From Gammaproteobacteria bacterium (GTDB lineage: Bacteria > Pseudomonadota > Gammaproteobacteria > Pseudomonadales > Pseudohongiellaceae), in contig JAWKZW010000001.1 in assembly GCA_041395725.1 (NCBI GenBank), forward strand, positions 1,550,001-1,614,000: 64,000 nucleotides of DNA. Reading direction: 5' to 3'. Positions 44,707 through 52,679 of the stretch are shown here, piece by piece. The position numbers were made by a program, and so were the translations under genes. Each line of letters begins with the position of its first letter. Positions within the stretch are counted from its first letter, which is position 1. Under the pieces are notes generated by a model. It made no database searches. It was not told where the DNA came from and worked only from the letters and a program-made list of their open reading frames with translations.

Positions 44707-46152
44707 ATGAACTTTGAAATACCACCTTTCCAGCAGGCCCGTATTCTGGTGGTCGGTGATGTTATGCTTGATCGCTACTGGCATGGCAAGGCGACACGGG
44801 TGTCCCCGGAAGCACCAGTGCCGGTAGTCAAAGTCGGCAGTGAAGAAGGCCGGCCGGGTGGTGCGGGTAACGTGGCACTGAACCTGGCCGCACTTGGCAG
44901 CGCCGCCTCTCTGGTGGGCATCATCGGTGCCGACGCGAATGGCGAAGACCTGCAGTCCCGTCTTAATGCGGCGGGGGTCTACTGCGATTTCCTGGTGTCC
45001 CCTGACAAGCCGACTATTACCAAGCTGAGGGTTATCAGTCAGCATCAGCAGCTGATCCGGCTGGATTTTGAAGAATTGCATCAAGCCGCAGACCTGGTTG
45101 GTCTGCAGGCCAAGGTAGAGGGCCTGCTGAAAAATGCCCAGGCGCTGATTCTCTCTGACTACGGAAAAGGCGCACTGGCGAATGTCGAATCGCTGATAAA
45201 GCTGGGGCGCGAGAACCGCATACCGGTGATCGTCGACCCCAAGGGCACTGACTTCGAAAAATACCGTGATGCCACCCTGATTACTCCTAACCTGGCTGAA
45301 TTCGAAGCGGTCGTCGGTGTGTGCCCTAATGAGGATACCCTGGTCGAGAAGGGGCAGGCCCTGGTGAAGAGGCTCAATCTCGAGGCGATACTGATCACCC
45401 GGGGAGAACACGGCATGACTTTACTAAGGCCCGATGCCCCGGAACTGCACCTCCCGGCCCGGGCCCAGGAAGTATTCGATGTGACTGGTGCCGGCGACAC
45501 GGTGATATCGGTACTCGCCGCCTCGCTGGCGGCCGGTGAATCTCTGCCGGAAGCCACCGCGCTGGCGAACCTGGCGGCCGGCCTTGTGGTCGGTAAGCTG
45601 GGAACTGCTGCAATCAGCGGCCCCGAGTTGCGCCGGGCCACTCTGCGGGAACAGGGTGCCGGTCGAGGGGTGATGACTTCCGACCAGCTTCTGATTGCCA
45701 TTCAGGACGCCCGGGCCCACGGCGAAACCATCGTTTTTACCAACGGTTGTTTCGACATCATTCATGCCGGGCACGTGGGTTATTTGAAAGAAGCACGAAA
45801 GCTGGGTGACAGGCTGGTTGTAGCAGTTAACGATGACGCCTCGGTGCGAAATCTTAAAGGTGCGGGGAGGCCGATCAATCCGGTGGAGCGCCGCATGGCC
45901 GTGCTGGCGGGCCTGGAAGCGGTGGACTGGGTGGTTTCGTTTTCCGAGGACACGCCAGAGTCTCTGCTGCGGAGCCTGCAGCCGGAAGTTCTGGTTAAGG
46001 GCGGAGATTACAGTATCGACAAGGTGGTCGGTGGAGATTACGTCAGCAATTACGGGGGACGGGTAGAGGTTCTGGAATTTCTGGATGATTGTTCCACATC
46101 TGCTATTGTAGAAAAAATACAGGATTCGCGTTCCAGGGGAACGTCTGGCTGA
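44707..46152 (+). CDS. hldE: Bifunctional heptose 7-phosphate kinase/heptose 1-phosphate adenyltransferase HldE
   Basis: A 481-residue fusion enzyme of ADP-heptose synthesis for the LPS core. The N-terminal ribokinase-like domain has RPGGAGNVALNLAALGS and DVTGAGDTVISVLAA. The C-terminal cytidylyltransferase-like domain (from about residue 340) has FTNGCFDIIHAGHVGYLKEA with the HxGH motif and KGAGRPINPVERRMAVLAGL. Its product feeds WaaC and WaaF encoded upstream. No intrinsic terminator follows directly; the first one is 390 bases downstream. Confidence 0.97.
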   Translation: MNFEIPPFQQARILVVGDVMLDRYWHGKATRVSPEAPVPVVKVGSEEGRPGGAGNVALNLAALGSAASLVGIIGADANGEDLQSRLNAAGVYCDFLVSPDKPTITKLRVISQHQQLIRLDFEELHQAADLVGLQAKVEGLLKNAQALILSDYGKGALANVESLIKLGRENRIPVIVDPKGTDFEKYRDATLITPNLAEFEAVVGVCPNEDTLVEKGQALVKRLNLEAILITRGEHGMTLLRPDAPELHLPARAQEVFDVTGAGDTVISVLAASLAAGESLPEATALANLAAGLVVGKLGTAAISGPELRRATLREQGAGRGVMTSDQLLIAIQDARAHGETIVFTNGCFDIIHAGHVGYLKEARKLGDRLVVAVNDDASVRNLKGAGRPINPVERRMAVLAGLEAVDWVVSFSEDTPESLLRSLQPEVLVKGGDYSIDKVVGGDYVSNYGGRVEVLEFLDDCSTSAIVEKIQDSRSRGTSG

Positions 46153-46540
46153 CGCCCGCCTCAAGTGAGCGGCGAAGTTGCTTTCTTATGTAAGATAATA
46201 AAGTATATTAGCTCCGATTCGACGGCCCAGGCAGTGTCCGGAATTCACCTGAAAGCAGTCATTGATAGGCCTGTAATTTAACTCTGAGTTTTGGCTTAGA
46301 TCGGCCAAAAGTGGAAGTAGCATTGAGTCTACCAAAAGTCAGCTTCCGGCTTAATAGCCGACTTAATTTTTAATCCGGGGTTACATGCCAAACGCACTCA
46401 GGATGCCCAATTTCTATTAAATTCAAATAGCTATGTGCCGATACTACACCTAGTAGCTACAGATCTTGCCATACACAACCTGCGGTACTAAGCTTATTTT
46501 GAATCTGAACCTTGGCTCAACCAAGTAGTAGGATTCACCC
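46153..46540 (+). other. Gene-free gap before a terminator, possible small RNA
   Basis: About 390 bases of AT-richer sequence with no credible reading frame. The segment 46501-46536 can fold as GAATC...GATTC enclosing CTTGG-ctcaa-CCAAG, and a plus-strand intrinsic terminator follows at once. A motif TCAGCTTCCGGCTT at 46336-46349 recurs near 47848. This could be a long 3' UTR of hldE or a separate small RNA; no known RNA family was recognised. Confidence 0.35.
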
Positions 46541-46565
46541 GGGGCCGAAAGGCCCCTTATTTTTT
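46541..46565 (+). terminator. Intrinsic terminator, plus strand
   Basis: GGGGCC-gaaa-GGCCCC followed by TTATTTTTT. The GNRA tetraloop (GAAA) and T run make it strong. On the minus strand there is no T run. It overlaps the last codon of the convergent DUF3800 gene. Confidence 0.75.
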
Positions 46566-47331
46566 AGAGTCTCACAATACCATCTGGATCAGTCGTAGAA
46601 GCCACCTTGCATAGAATCCGGTCCAATCTCTGAAAGAAATTCTGTCCTGACTTCTTTTTCACATAGCTGGATGGGGCTATGCTTTGATATAGGGCGAATG
46701 CAACAACATCCGCGGCTTGGATAAAATAAGATTTCTCTGAGTCTTTGAAATAAGGATCTTCCACCATATTGGAAACTAGGATATTTCGGTAACCGGCGCC
46801 ATGCCTTTGTTGGTTCCGTATTGGATTGTATCTTCTCATCCTTCGGATAGTTTCCCTTATCTTTTTCACTTCGCTCATGTCAGGAACTATCATTCCACGT
46901 TCATCAGGATTTGCTGGCCCATGAAAATTTCTATTCGAAATAGTGTTAGAAAATCGTTGTACTAATGCTCGCCAAGCATTCTCTAGGACATCATAGTTTC
47001 TCGCCTTGCCTGCTTTATCTACAACTACGTTTATGATGCTCACGTCAGTCATTTGGGCAAGTTCGTTGATAAAGTACTTTACTATAGAAAGGCGGTCGTT
47101 GCGCTTAATCCTGACCAGTTCACCGGGTCGATTCAACATGCGTGCTGAATGAATCTCTTCTCTCAGTAACAATCCGAAACTATCCCTCATGCGTTTTCTA
47201 AATTCGATGATTTGCTCAAGATATTCATTCCAGCGTAGCTCGTGTATAACCAATCCGGAGAGGACAAAGTACCTTGTAGGACTATTAACCATCCCGCTAT
47301 CTCCGCTCTCATCGATGTAGATCAAAAACAT
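46564..47331 (-). CDS. DUF3800 family protein
   Basis: A 255-residue protein of the DUF3800 family, which has an RNase H-like fold. The opening FLIYIDESGDSG is diagnostic, and the conserved acidic/aromatic end IQAADVVAFALY is also present. Members are often carried on mobile elements and defense islands; their activity is not established. Base composition is lower in G+C than the surrounding core genes. It is the right-hand-most gene of the accessory island next to hldE. No ribosome-binding site is obvious. Confidence 0.85.
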   Translation of the reverse strand: MFLIYIDESGDSGMVNSPTRYFVLSGLVIHELRWNEYLEQIIEFRKRMRDSFGLLLREEIHSARMLNRPGELVRIKRNDRLSIVKYFINELAQMTDVSIINVVVDKAGKARNYDVLENAWRALVQRFSNTISNRNFHGPANPDERGMIVPDMSEVKKIRETIRRMRRYNPIRNQQRHGAGYRNILVSNMVEDPYFKDSEKSYFIQAADVVAFALYQSIAPSSYVKKKSGQNFFQRLDRILCKVASTTDPDGIVRL

Positions 47332-47522
47332 TTAGCTAGAAATCCAATTCACACAAAACTCATTACAAGAAGTAAGGGAATTGAACAATTCACTGAAATA
47401 CAAGACCCCACCAATTTAAAGAGTAGTCCACCACGCATGGATTGGCAAATTGACTTCGCAGTCTTAAATCTCTTAATTCCGCTTCGGGTTTAAAAGGCGA
47501 CCAGGTTAGTTCGAATCTGGAC

Positions 47523-47572
47523 GTCCGCTTTGCAGGCGCAAGTAAATTCAACAACTTACGTTGATAGCAGAC
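47523..47572. repeat. Imperfect palindrome between cassette-like genes
   Basis: Starts GTCCGCTTTGCAGGCGCAAG and ends with GCAGAC, with an inner pair CAAGTAA/TTACGTTG. The first half closely resembles the palindrome at 49508-49572 (TCCGCTCTGCAGGCAAG). It is in the 315-base gap between the DUF3800 and zinc-finger genes, which also holds GAAGCG-gacgttt-CGCTTC just downstream. No attC core sequence was seen. Confidence 0.4.
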
Positions 47573-47646
47573 GTTTCAGTCGCTGCTCTGGTCGGCTCCT
47601 TGCGGCCTCGAAGCGGACGTTTCGCTTCTGGCCTTGGTCAAATTAC

Positions 47647-47844
47647 TCAGTCATAAACAGGAAATCCTGATTCTCTGAGAACTTCGCAGGCGCATTTTAT
47701 ACAGTTTCGACAAAGGTATATTCCATCTCGACCTGCGACGATCTTGCCACTATGATCTGGCTTCTCATGGCACAGGCTGCATATTGGAATATCGGCTTCC
47801 TTCAAACTTTCGCCTGGTTTGTAACGTACCCATCCTTCTTTCAT
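47647..47844 (-). CDS. Stand-alone ClpX-type C4 zinc-finger protein
   Basis: A 65-residue protein. Its centre is a four-cysteine zinc finger, CSLCHEKPDHSGKIVAGRDG with a second pair CRNC, which matches the N-terminal zinc-binding domain of ClpX (Cys-x2-Cys, 18-19 residues, Cys-x2-Cys). In ClpX this domain dimerises and binds adaptors or substrates. No AAA+ domain follows. It may be an adaptor or a decoy; this is inference. GGAAG lies at good distance upstream of the ATG. Confidence 0.6.
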   Translation of the reverse strand: MKEGWVRYKPGESLKEADIPICSLCHEKPDHSGKIVAGRDGIYLCRNCIKCACEVLRESGFPVYD

Positions 47845-47878
47845 ATTCAGCTTCCGGCTTCAGAGCGAAAATAGCGCT

Positions 47879-48499
47879 TCAAACTTTCACGATCAAATAC
47901 GTACCAGTCCCCATTAGGCAGCTGCCAGCAACTGTTTGAGCGTGTCGACTTGCTGCGGTGTTTCGTATCTTTTCCAACAATTTGCGGGCCGAAAACGCGT
48001 ATAAGATTTTGACACCTCCCACAGCTAGAACAGTCACTGCAACAATTGCTAGAAGATCAGTCACTGTGAGCGAAGGGACGTTGAGCAAGCTTGGGAACAG
48101 GCTAGCGTAAAAGAGGATCGCTTTTAAGTCGCCAAGCGTAAGCACGAACCCTGACAGCGCACTGGCAAGCAGAGATGAGCTATTTATATTGGACTCGACC
48201 AAGTTATCAATAGCCGGTTTTGATCGAAGGAGAGAGAAACCAAGCCATATTAGGTATGCCCCGCCGATGTACTTTATCAGAGTGAAAAAGACACCTAATG
48301 TCTCAGCAAGGACGCTCATTCCCGACAATGCCAACGCTATGAAAACAAGATCACCAACTACAATTCCAACAGATACGGCGATGCCATTTTGTACGCCTAG
48401 AGTAGCTGACCTCGTCACCACAAGGGCCACGCTCGCGCTCGGCATCGCGGCTAAGGCAAGCATGATCAGGAAGAATGACGAAGTGCTGATGAAGTCCAT
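47879..48499 (-). CDS. LysE/RhtB-family exporter
   Basis: A 206-residue six-helix transporter of the LysE/RhtB superfamily, which exports amino acids or related molecules. The family start FFLIMLALAAMPSASVALVV and the segment KYIGGAYLIWLGFSLLRSKP are present. The substrate is unknown. It is in the accessory island, and no LysR-type or Lrp regulator is beside it. Confidence 0.85.
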   Translation of the reverse strand: MDFISTSSFFLIMLALAAMPSASVALVVTRSATLGVQNGIAVSVGIVVGDLVFIALALSGMSVLAETLGVFFTLIKYIGGAYLIWLGFSLLRSKPAIDNLVESNINSSSLLASALSGFVLTLGDLKAILFYASLFPSLLNVPSLTVTDLLAIVAVTVLAVGGVKILYAFSARKLLEKIRNTAASRHAQTVAGSCLMGTGTYLIVKV

Positions 48500-48698
48500 G
48501 GGTTTATTGTATCACTCAGCTGGACGATGTCGGCATAGGGTCTAAAAAAGGAAGTACGATAATTTTGAGATTACTTCTGTTCACGGCTTCATAGCGGACT
48601 TTAGTTTTTGATTGTTCAACACTAAATGGTATTTAAAAGCAAAGGTAAGGACCCAAACACGCCACAGAGAATCTCCTAATATGATCTTAGTGGTTAAA

Positions 48699-48899
48699 CT
48701 AATTATCGGGCACTCCGACTCTGGTTAGCCATCTGTCGGTATTCAGGCAGAATTGGACATTCTGTGGGGCATCTGGATTAGTCATCCCCACTTTAACAAT
48801 CCTGCTTACTAGAAACTGTGCCGCGCACATCGCAGCTTCTCCTTGAAATACAATCTTGCCATCGCCCAGCGAGCTTGATGCACCTTTAGGCTCTCCCAT
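48699..48899 (-). CDS. Small hypothetical protein
   Basis: A 66-residue protein of unknown family. It has no membrane helix and no recognised motif; the middle reads FQGEAAMCAAQFLVSRIVKV. A strong ribosome-binding site (GCAGGAGG) stands before the ATG, which supports a real gene. It is divergent from the DsrE-like gene with a 156-base gap that contains repeated GTCGCA motifs. Confidence 0.55.
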   Translation of the reverse strand: MGEPKGASSSLGDGKIVFQGEAAMCAAQFLVSRIVKVGMTNPDAPQNVQFCLNTDRWLTRVGVPDN

Positions 48900-48923
48900 G
48901 TTCCTCCTGCTTTAGATTGGGTT

Positions 48924-48956
48924 TGCGACGGTTTGTCGCAGGACAATATGTCGCAG
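48924..48956. promoter_or_regulatory. GTCGCA repeats in divergent promoter region
   Basis: A perfect inverted pair TGCGAC-ggttt-GTCGCA is followed by a second direct TGTCGCAG 15 bases after the first. It lies between two divergent genes, a position typical of an operator. No matching regulator is in the island. Confidence 0.35.
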
Positions 48957-49055
48957 TCAGCTTTGCAACCCTTAGGTATATAATTTGATCAAACAATACC
49001 AAGAGATACGTTCTTAGATTAATGAAATTCACTTCTATGAAAAGAGGGCAACGAA

Positions 49056-49493
49056 ATGATGACTATAAAGAAATCGATGACTATACTGGCGTTTCTAAGC
49101 ATGTGCATTTTTGCTACAAGCAGTGTGATTGCTGCAGATGATGGCCAGAGGCTATTCGTCAATCTAACCAGCGATGAAATCAACCGGGCTACGATGGCGA
49201 TTGTATTCGGCACTAGGGTGCTCACTGAAATGAACATACCTGTCACCATACATCTTACTGTTGAAGGTACGCGGATAGCAGACAGGAATATTCCGGCAAA
49301 AACCAATGCAAATGGAGACTCTTTGAAAGGGCTCCTGTCGCAGTTCATGGATAGAGGAGGGAACGTCTACGTATGCGGGATGTGCATGAATAATGTCGGT
49401 GGAATCAAGGAAGATGAACTGATTGATGGAGTCAAGGTTCAAGGTGGAATGTCAGCTCTATTCGAGCCCGGCACAACAGTCGTAAGCTACTAA
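49056..49493 (+). CDS. Secreted DsrE-like protein
   Basis: A 145-residue protein with a clear signal peptide (MTILAFLSMCIFATSSVIAA). The mature part fits the DsrE/DsrF-like fold: LFVNLTSDEINRATMAIVFG, a middle helix, VYVCGMCMNNVGG with two cysteines in the position of DsrE active-site Cys, and a GGMSALFEPGTTVVSY end. Secreted forms may take part in periplasmic sulfur chemistry or act only as small-molecule binders. A good ribosome-binding site (AGAGGG) precedes the start. It is the only plus-strand gene of the island. Confidence 0.75.
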   Translation: MMTIKKSMTILAFLSMCIFATSSVIAADDGQRLFVNLTSDEINRATMAIVFGTRVLTEMNIPVTIHLTVEGTRIADRNIPAKTNANGDSLKGLLSQFMDRGGNVYVCGMCMNNVGGIKEDELIDGVKVQGGMSALFEPGTTVVSY

Positions 49494-49507
49494 TTTGGTC
49501 AGGACAA

Positions 49508-49572
49508 TCCGCTCTGCAGGCAAGAGTCTGCGCGCCTTTAAGTCGCCGGGCAACTTGCCTGCATGATGCGGA
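49508..49572. repeat. Long palindrome downstream of DsrE-like gene
   Basis: TCCGC, two bases, TGCAGGCAAG, a 29-base loop, CTTGCCTGCA, four bases, GCGGA. This paired-arm layout recalls folded recombination sites, but there is no GTTRRRY core and no T run for a terminator. It is related in sequence to the palindrome at 47523. The rest of the 332-base gap to the next gene holds no gene. Confidence 0.45.
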
Positions 49573-49825
49573 CAGAAGCCGGAGAAAGTGCACTGACTAA
49601 GAGGCCTTGAATCACTGAATAGTATTGACGGGCACTAACAATTTAATAGCTTAACGTGCCTCAGATTTAGCCTCGCTTTTCTTAAGCCATTAAACTGTGA
49701 GTGTCCCCAAAGGGTTCAAACCGGTACTACAATTGCAGCGATTCTACAGCCGCGTTCGGCCAGAAGCCGTCATAACTCTTGAAAGTCTTTTTCTATCTGC
49801 TCGCAATAAAACCGGAGATCTGCTG

Positions 49826-50341
49826 TCAGGTTAAGTCCATGTTTTCAGGATTAAGAACCATGTGCAGCTCTCTCGTAGTTGTGCCCGCAGGCAGAGTAAC
49901 GGTGGCTCCATGACCATAAACAAGAAACCCGAGACTCTTATACAGTCGAATTGCCGGGGTGTTGGATTCGAATACGGAAAGCTGAATAGTCTTGTAGCCA
50001 AAACGCGCTGAATCAGAAATCGCCGCGATCATGAGGTTCCTCCCTATGCCTCTTCTTCTGTAAGAGTAGTCAACCTGGATTCCCAGGTGGCCTGCTTTTT
50101 CTGCCCCGTCATAGTTCTTACCACACATTGTTCCTGGGAAGACTTCCACTGCCCCAATCAACCGGCTTTCCATAATGGCAACGAAATTTGGAATGCTCTC
50201 TTTGACGACTCTCTCTATGGTGCTCATTGCACGATCTACTGGAGGAGGGCCTTTAGCCAGGAATGTACCCTCAGAGTAAACCCGATTCCACAGATCCAGG
50301 AAACCAGGCACGTCAGCCACTTGAATTGGGCGAATCTCCAA
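49826..50341 (-). CDS. GNAT-family N-acetyltransferase
   Basis: A 171-residue acetyltransferase. The acetyl-CoA-binding motif A is YRRRGIGRNLM, preceded by the strand AGHLGIQVDY and followed by IQLSVFESNTPAIRLYKSLGF, the classic GNAT B motif. The substrate (small molecule or protein N-terminus) is unknown. The start is a TTG at 50341 with AAGGA upstream. It is the left edge of the island next to the oxidoreductase pair. Confidence 0.85.
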   Translation of the reverse strand: MEIRPIQVADVPGFLDLWNRVYSEGTFLAKGPPPVDRAMSTIERVVKESIPNFVAIMESRLIGAVEVFPGTMCGKNYDGAEKAGHLGIQVDYSYRRRGIGRNLMIAAISDSARFGYKTIQLSVFESNTPAIRLYKSLGFLVYGHGATVTLPAGTTTRELHMVLNPENMDLT

Positions 50342-50504
50342 TCTGGATTTCCTTTAGTATCAGCACATACTAGTTTGTCAGTGACCACAGCGTTCTGCGC
50401 AAATATTGAAAGCGCCACACCTAAGTGGGTCCTGCGCAGGGGACGCTTAACCTGCCAACCAAGAAGACGCTGCCGCCCTCTGACGAAAGTACGCGTCCGG
50501 AACG

Positions 50505-51368
50505 TCAGAGTGCTCCGTCGTTTTCGGACCTTCGCCCCTGGCCCTGCCTGGTTGCTGCAATAGCCGCATCCACGTTATGGGCCAGGTGGCTGGCGTTGAT
50601 AGTGCCGACAATCACACTGCTGACGCCACTCTTGCGGAGAATAAATGCCAGGCTGGCCTTGACCGGGTCCTGATCTGCCTGGGTCAGGGCATCCAGATGA
50701 CCGCTGGCAAGTCCTTTCTTGATCAACACGCCCTTGTGCAGCGAAGACGCCTTGTCGATTACTACGGCATCTTCGGTGGCCTGGGTGTTAAACGTCACCA
50801 TGACGACGTCAGAAAGTTCAGCAGCCGTCAGTCCGCCCGCCACGGTCTTGGTTGACATACCAAAGGCCCGGATACTACCCGCCTGCTTGAGCCGCTGCAG
50901 CTGTTCTAAGCAGTCGGTCTGATTGATAATCTTCAGGTCGTTACCATCGGAATGCACCAGCACAATGTCAAGATAATCCGTATTGAGCCGCCGCAGGCTT
51001 CTTTCTACGCTGCGTTTTACATGCCCGGCACTGAAATCAAAAAAGGAGTTACCGTCTTTAAACTCTTCACCGACTTTACTGCAGATAATCCATTTGTGTC
51101 GATGGGTCAACAAATTTCCCAGGCGTTCCTCACTGGTACCGTAGGCGGGGGCGGTATCGATCAGATTAATTCCCAGCGCCCGGGCTTGGGAGAGAAGCGC
51201 AACCACGGTGTCATCATCAGGCAGCGTGAACCCGGCGGGGTATTTTACACCCTGATTACGCCCCAGCTTGACGGTTCCCAGGCCCAGACAGGAAACCATG
51301 AGCCCGGTCTGTCCCAGGGGCCGTTGTTCAAGCTTCGGCAAAACAGGTCTCCCAGGGTGGCTTTGCAA
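50505..51368 (-). CDS. Aldo/keto reductase
   Basis: A 287-residue NADPH-dependent oxidoreductase of the AKR family. It has LGLGTVKLGRNQG at the N-terminus, the catalytic-Asp segment NLIDTAPAYGTSEERLG, the family strand YLDIVLVHSDG, and the C-terminal cofactor part SVIVGTINASHLAHNV. The catalytic Lys segment reads ICSKVGE. The start is a TTG inside the end of the FAD enzyme gene (41-base overlap), so the two are cotranscribed. The substrate is unknown. Confidence 0.88.
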   Translation of the reverse strand: MQSHPGRPVLPKLEQRPLGQTGLMVSCLGLGTVKLGRNQGVKYPAGFTLPDDDTVVALLSQARALGINLIDTAPAYGTSEERLGNLLTHRHKWIICSKVGEEFKDGNSFFDFSAGHVKRSVERSLRRLNTDYLDIVLVHSDGNDLKIINQTDCLEQLQRLKQAGSIRAFGMSTKTVAGGLTAAELSDVVMVTFNTQATEDAVVIDKASSLHKGVLIKKGLASGHLDALTQADQDPVKASLAFILRKSGVSSVIVGTINASHLAHNVDAAIAATRQGQGRRSENDGAL

Positions 51369-52563
51369 CTGTAACGGGTTTCAGGAAAGATGCAGGAATT
51401 TCCGGCTGGTAGCTCCAGGCTGGGTTTACTCCCTGTTCTGACAGTTCGAGGACAACCTGATCCGCCAGGGCGGGACTCAGGGTGAACTTGGTCGGCCACG
51501 CCACCAGAAAGTTCTGCTCCGCCTTGAGGAAGGCTGAATCCGGACGATGTCGTCCCGCTTCACTGCCCTCGGCGCGATTGATCCGCAGGCAGGCCCAGCG
51601 GGCATCGCTGAGGTCAACCCAGGGAAACAGATCGTGCACGGTGTGCGTGGCGGCAGCGATCTGTTCCTGGTCGTTTCTTTTAACCCCGGTCTCTGCCAAC
51701 TCGCCACCAAGATACCAGGCGGTGTCTCCATCTCTGCAGGGATGGCTGGTCAGAGTGAGTACCGGAGTAAGGGAAAAGTTGTCGCCAATACAATGGACAA
51801 ACAGCTTCGGCAGTCCGCGCTTCTTCAGCAGCACCATATTGAGAGGACGAGTCTGCATCGTCGGGGCGTCCAGGCCGGCCAGTTGCAGCAGGGCGGCGTT
51901 ACCTTCCCCTGCTGCTAAAACAATGCGCTGTGCCCTTATTGTCAATCGACCGGTACCGGTATCGATAGTGAGGTCTGTGCCGTTTCGCTCGGCACTCGGT
52001 GAAAACCCGTACACTGTCCCATCGAGACTGAAAATACGTTCACGGTGATGTGTTGCCAGTGTGTCGATCAGGGAGCCTGTATCAACGACGAAGTCCGGCA
52101 GGGAATAAAGTGATCCCTGACCCTTTGCCTGCTGCATGGAAGCGGGATATTCGGATTCAGCAACCGCATCGATTTTTCCTCGTAGGGATTTGCTGCCGAG
52201 AAACGCTTTCAGACGGGATCGGTAACTGCCTTCAGACCACATGTAGTATCGGTCTGACAGGGTACGGCAAGCGGCGAGATTTACCCGGTCGTTGCCGGCA
52301 AGACTGTTTCGCCAGCGGTCCGGCATGCCGGCTATGGATCTGGCGGCCTCCGAAAGCGAACCGCCAAGGGCATACTTGAGCCCGCCATGGATAATGCCCT
52401 GGGAAGCGATCGATTGGCCGTTGCCCAGGGTTGTGGATTCCAGCAGCAGTACTGAGAATCCCAGACTGCTGAGCTGGTTCAGTATCCATAACCCGGCAAC
52501 ACCCCCACCGAAAATAACGATATCGGCAGAAACCTCTGCGCTGCTGGGTGCGGTCGTAGTCAT
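51328..52563 (-). CDS. FAD-dependent oxidoreductase (DAO family)
   Basis: A 411-residue flavoprotein with the dinucleotide-binding motif IVIFGGGVAGLWIL at the N-terminus, followed by the second FAD contact LLLESTTLGNGQSIASQGIIHGGLKY. It resembles the glycerol-3-phosphate/glycine-oxidase class. The start is the ATG at 52563; a GTG at 52647 in frame would add 28 unrelated residues. It is coexpressed with the aldo/keto reductase that overlaps its end and is divergent from waaA. The substrate is unknown. Confidence 0.85.
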   Translation of the reverse strand: MTTTAPSSAEVSADIVIFGGGVAGLWILNQLSSLGFSVLLLESTTLGNGQSIASQGIIHGGLKYALGGSLSEAARSIAGMPDRWRNSLAGNDRVNLAACRTLSDRYYMWSEGSYRSRLKAFLGSKSLRGKIDAVAESEYPASMQQAKGQGSLYSLPDFVVDTGSLIDTLATHHRERIFSLDGTVYGFSPSAERNGTDLTIDTGTGRLTIRAQRIVLAAGEGNAALLQLAGLDAPTMQTRPLNMVLLKKRGLPKLFVHCIGDNFSLTPVLTLTSHPCRDGDTAWYLGGELAETGVKRNDQEQIAAATHTVHDLFPWVDLSDARWACLRINRAEGSEAGRHRPDSAFLKAEQNFLVAWPTKFTLSPALADQVVLELSEQGVNPAWSYQPEIPASFLKPVTVAKPPWETCFAEA

Positions 52564-52679
52564 GATTCCGGTGGGCAGTTGGCCTGGTGGAGGAAAACCT
52601 GCTAAAACTTGCTTAAGTATACCGACCTGCGAGAGTATTCCCAACACGCATCAATACCCGGAAGTAATCCCCCCCGCCC

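Noticed and set aside
47501..47520. T-arm-like sequence CCAGGTTAGTTCGAATCTGG suggesting a tRNA
   Set aside because: The stem pairs are mostly G-T or mismatched, and no acceptor, D or anticodon arm fits around it.
46153..50504. Integron cassette array
   Set aside because: Gene layout and palindromes invite it, but no GTTRRRY/RYYYAAC core pairs were found at gene borders, gene orientations are mixed, and no integron integrase is in the window.
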